A stretch of DNA of 64,000 nucleotides from Trinickia diaoshuihuensis (GTDB taxonomy: Bacteria; Pseudomonadota; Gammaproteobacteria; Burkholderiales; Burkholderiaceae), in NCBI RefSeq assembly GCF_003390925.1, contig NZ_QUBS01000025.1, positions 40,819-104,818 of the forward strand. Direction: 5' to 3'. The notes under the pieces were generated by a model. It searched no databases and had not been told where the DNA came from. It was given only the letters and a program-made list of their open reading frames with translations. The position numbers were made by a program, and so were the translations under genes. This document shows, piece by piece, positions 61,576 through 64,000 of the stretch (within the stretch, counting starts at the first letter, position 1; each line of letters starts with the position of its first letter).

Positions 61576-62223
61576 TTACAAGTCTTCGCTGTCCTCGAAC
61601 AGCTTGTGCTGAATCGCGTACCGTACCAGGGCCGCTTCGTGAGGCATCTGCATTTTTTCGAGTATGCGGGTTTTATAGGTGCTGACCGTTTTGGCGCTGA
61701 CGCAAAGCTCGTTGGCGATCTCGCTGATCGTCTGGCCCGATGCGATGCGGCGGAAGACATCGAACTCCCGGTCCGACAGCCGCTGATGCGGCAGCATGTC
61801 GGTCGGTTCGTTCAGGCTCTGCGCGAGCCGTTCGGCCATCGACAAACTCACGTATACGCCCCCGGCCGAGATCTTCGTCAACGCCGAGACGAGTTCCTTG
61901 CTGGCGCTTTCTTTCGTGAGGTAACCCGATGCGCCCGCCTTGAACGCGCGCACCGCGTATTGCTGTTCGGCATGCATCGTCAACACCAAGACGCGCAGCG
62001 TCGGCAATTCTTCCTTGATCTGTTTGACGAGCTCGATCCCGTTGCGCCCGGGCATCGATAGATCGAGCACCAGTATGTCGGCCGGCGTACTGCGCACGAG
62101 CGAAATCGTGCTCGGTCCGTCGTTTGCTTCGCCCACCACATCGAACCCGCTGGTGCCTTCTAGAATGTGACGCAGGCCGTCACGCACCAGGGTGTGGTCG
62201 TCGGCTAATAGTACTCTCGTCAT
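61576..62223 (-). CDS. NarL/FixJ-family response regulator
   Basis: Response regulator of 215 aa: receiver with LLADDHTLVRDGL, phospho-acceptor Asp in ILVLDLSMPGRNG, Lys in GYLTKESASKE; LuxR-type HTH with LSDREFDVFRRIASGQTISE and LCVSAKTVSTYKTRI. Its ATG overlaps the stop of the kinase gene (ATGA), so they form a coupled pair. It is a close paralogue of the regulator at 44631-45347 without the N-terminal extension. Confidence 0.94.
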   Translation of the reverse strand: MTRVLLADDHTLVRDGLRHILEGTSGFDVVGEANDGPSTISLVRSTPADILVLDLSMPGRNGIELVKQIKEELPTLRVLVLTMHAEQQYAVRAFKAGASGYLTKESASKELVSALTKISAGGVYVSLSMAERLAQSLNEPTDMLPHQRLSDREFDVFRRIASGQTISEIANELCVSAKTVSTYKTRILEKMQMPHEAALVRYAIQHKLFEDSEDL

Positions 62224-64000
62224 GGCAGCGCCTCTTCCTGTTGTATGGCGGCGAGCGGAATCCGCACCTTCAGCGTGAATCCTTTTCTCGTGGCCGTTTC
62301 GATCGAAACCGATCCGCCCAGGATATGCACGCGTTCGCGAATACCGAGCAAGCCGAAGGATTTTTCCCCGGATCCCTCGTGATTGGGTGCGGTGGGCGCA
62401 CCGCGACCGTTATCGGAGATCGATACCACGCATTGATCGTCCTCGACGACCAGCGCCAGCCGAACGAGGGTCGCCTCGGCATGTCTCGCCACGTTCGTCA
62501 GCGCTTCCTGCACGATTCTAAAGAGCGTCGTCGCTCCGTTGCGCGAGAATTGCGCGCCGCCGGGCTCGATCCGGCGCTCGATCTCGATGCCGTAGCGGGT
62601 GGTGAAATCGGTCAGGAGCCAATCGATGGCGGGCATGAGGCCGAGATCGTCGAGCATCACCGGCCTCAGGTCGGCGGCAATGCGGCGCACCGAGCCTACC
62701 GTGGAATCGATGAGCCGGCGCATGCCCTTTAGCTGAGCAAGTACCGACGGCGGGGCGTTCGGTGCCTCCGCGAGCGATTGCTCCGCGGCGGAAAGATCCA
62801 TCTTCAACGCCGTCAGTTGCTGCCCGAGATCGTCGTGCAACTCGCGCGCGATGCGCGTCTTTTCTTCCTCGCGGACGTTTTGCAAGTTCGCCGATAGCTC
62901 GCGCAGCTCTTGGCGCGACGCTTTCAGCGCATCCTCTGCGCGCACGCGCTCGGTGACGTCGCGCAGCATCACGGTATAGAACTTCCCTTGCCCGTCGTGG
63001 ATTTGCGCGATCGACGCTTCGATCGGAAACTCCTCGCCGTCGGCACGCAGGCCGACGAGAACCGGCTGCTGCCTTCCCATCTTGCGTTCGGTTACGCCTG
63101 TTTCGCCAAACCGTTCGACGTGCTTGCGATGCCCCTGTCTAAATCGCTCGGGAATGAAGCGCTCGATCGGCGTGCCGATCGCATCCATCGCCGAACAGCG
63201 GAACACTTGTTCGGCGGCGGGGTTGAACATGACGATGCGCTGCTGCTCGTCGATCGTGATGATGGCCTCGCTCGAGGAACGAATGATCGCCATCAAACGC
63301 GCTTCGTCTTGCGACGAGCGCGAGCGCGCCGTCCCGGCTTGCGCAAGCGTCGTGCCGCTCTGGCGCATAAAGACGAAAACCGCGGCGCCCGCCATGATCG
63401 CCGCGGCGAAGCCGGCCGCGGCGATCGCGCTGCCGCTGAAATCGGCCGACGCCACGAGCGAGGGATCGCTCGTGGCAAAGGTAACCGACAGCGCTTCGCC
63501 GCCGAACCGCAGCGTATCGGTGCGCTGGAACCGCGGGCCGCCTTCGTATTGAGCGGCGAGCGGGATGCCCGGCGGATAAAGCAGCATCGGCGGCTGCCCG
63601 CCCGAAACGTGCAGTCCCATGCGCGGCTCGTGCGCGGCGACGCTGGCGAACAAATACTCCGTGTCCAAGCGCGCGATCGTAAACCCGATCAGCGAGGCAC
63701 GCCGGGCGGCGACGAGCGTGGGTGGCGGCGCGGTCCGATAAACGGGTAGAAAAAGGTCGACGCGCGCACGCCCCTGGCTTTCCGTCGGCTCCGTTTCCAC
63801 CGTGGTTTCGCGCGGGAGCGGCCGAATCGCCATCGCCACCTGGCCGCTGTTCGCGGCGCGTATGAGCGCGGCGCGTGTGATGTCGCTGACTCCGAGGTCG
63901 CTGCCTTCCGATGCGTCGCCGCGCGGTGGCCACATCAGCATCGTATGCGCGAGCGCGGTGCCGGACGCGCCGGCCGGCGCCGAGGCGCCCGGCGCGGCGG
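62220..64000 (-). CDS. CHASE/PAS sensor histidine kinase (5' end outside window)
   Basis: Membrane-bound NarL-type histidine kinase; the frame is open to the window end, so the N terminus lies beyond base 64000. The visible part contains the second half of a periplasmic CHASE domain (LGVSDITRAALIRAANSGQV, GFTIARLDTEYLF), a membrane helix (IAAAGFAAAIMAGAAVFVFM), a PAS domain (IRSSSEAIITIDEQQRIVMF), HisKA_3 with the phospho-acceptor His in TRIARELHDDLGQQLTAL, and a HATPase domain (EALTNVARHAEATL, ISDNGRGAP). The gene is translationally coupled to the response regulator. The CHASE domain is also present in the c-di-GMP gene of this region, suggesting related signals. Confidence 0.92.
   Translation of the reverse strand, partial: AAPGASAPAGASGTALAHTMLMWPPRGDASEGSDLGVSDITRAALIRAANSGQVAMAIRPLPRETTVETEPTESQGRARVDLFLPVYRTAPPPTLVAARRASLIGFTIARLDTEYLFASVAAHEPRMGLHVSGGQPPMLLYPPGIPLAAQYEGGPRFQRTDTLRFGGEALSVTFATSDPSLVASADFSGSAIAAAGFAAAIMAGAAVFVFMRQSGTTLAQAGTARSRSSQDEARLMAIIRSSSEAIITIDEQQRIVMFNPAAEQVFRCSAMDAIGTPIERFIPERFRQGHRKHVERFGETGVTERKMGRQQPVLVGLRADGEEFPIEASIAQIHDGQGKFYTVMLRDVTERVRAEDALKASRQELRELSANLQNVREEEKTRIARELHDDLGQQLTALKMDLSAAEQSLAEAPNAPPSVLAQLKGMRRLIDSTVGSVRRIAADLRPVMLDDLGLMPAIDWLLTDFTTRYGIEIERRIEPGGAQFSRNGATTLFRIVQEALTNVARHAEATLVRLALVVEDDQCVVSISDNGRGAPTAPNHEGSGEKSFGLLGIRERVHILGGSVSIETATRKGFTLKVRIPLAAIQQEEALP

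Overview
The window is GC-rich, densely coded DNA from a free-living Gram-negative bacterium. Small DUF4148 secreted proteins, a one-piece trimeric-type porin, DUF1345 and DUF445 proteins, a DUF4148/DedA/DoxX mix and very many LysR regulators point to the Burkholderiaceae (a Burkholderia, Paraburkholderia, Caballeronia or Trinickia-like genome). This is inference from gene content. I saw no rRNA, tRNA, CRISPR, insertion sequence or prophage.

Layout. 1-9.7 kb: an alpha-2-macroglobulin/PbpC pair (periplasmic defence and peptidoglycan), then two convergent MFS exporters. 9.8-13.1 kb: two paralogous His-rich lipoproteins separated by regulatory DNA. 13.1-21.5 kb: LysR-DUF445, a GNAT acetyltransferase, and a likely operon of a degenerate serine recombinase, a CheB with zinc-ribbon tail and a giant CheB-CheR-PAS-histidine kinase-receiver protein. 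21.7-29.8 kb: amino-acid metabolism (DSD1-like PLP enzyme with a HAD hydrolase and LysR; threonine aldolase overlapping an AlaX tRNA editor; an AraC regulator) and an NmrA/LysR divergent pair. 29.8-38.4 kb: YdeP-type molybdopterin oxidoreductase divergent from acetoacetyl-CoA synthetase, then a FAN1-type nuclease translationally coupled to a nuclease-helicase fusion. 38.5-47.4 kb: DUF1345, an orphan glycosyltransferase, a GlxA-like regulator, pirin, a NarL-type two-component pair, and a LysR/hydrolase divergon with an excellent operator. 47.4-52 kb: two DUF4148 genes with the same promoter flanking a DedA-rhodanese fusion, then creatininase, a YVTN beta-propeller with an in-frame TGA, and DoxX. 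52-55.7 kb: LysR, cation/proton antiporter, porin. 55.8-64 kb: a signalling region with a CHASE-PAS-GAF-GGDEF-EAL protein, a Cys-repeat protein, a hibernation-factor-like protein, a stand-alone receiver, a NarL regulator and a CHASE/PAS histidine kinase running off the end; two FNR/Anr-type boxes suggest that part of it responds to low oxygen.

Most interesting: (1) the YVTN gene, where an in-frame TGA is followed at the right distance by a hairpin that looks like a bacterial SECIS element, making it a candidate new selenoprotein; (2) the 12-unit AYCVKPEAKGDAK repeat protein, a possible multi-core precursor or metal/thiol protein, downstream of the c-di-GMP enzyme; (3) the duplicated His-rich lipoproteins; (4) the recombinase-like protein lacking its catalytic serine, placed in front of a non-canonical chemosensory kinase operon.
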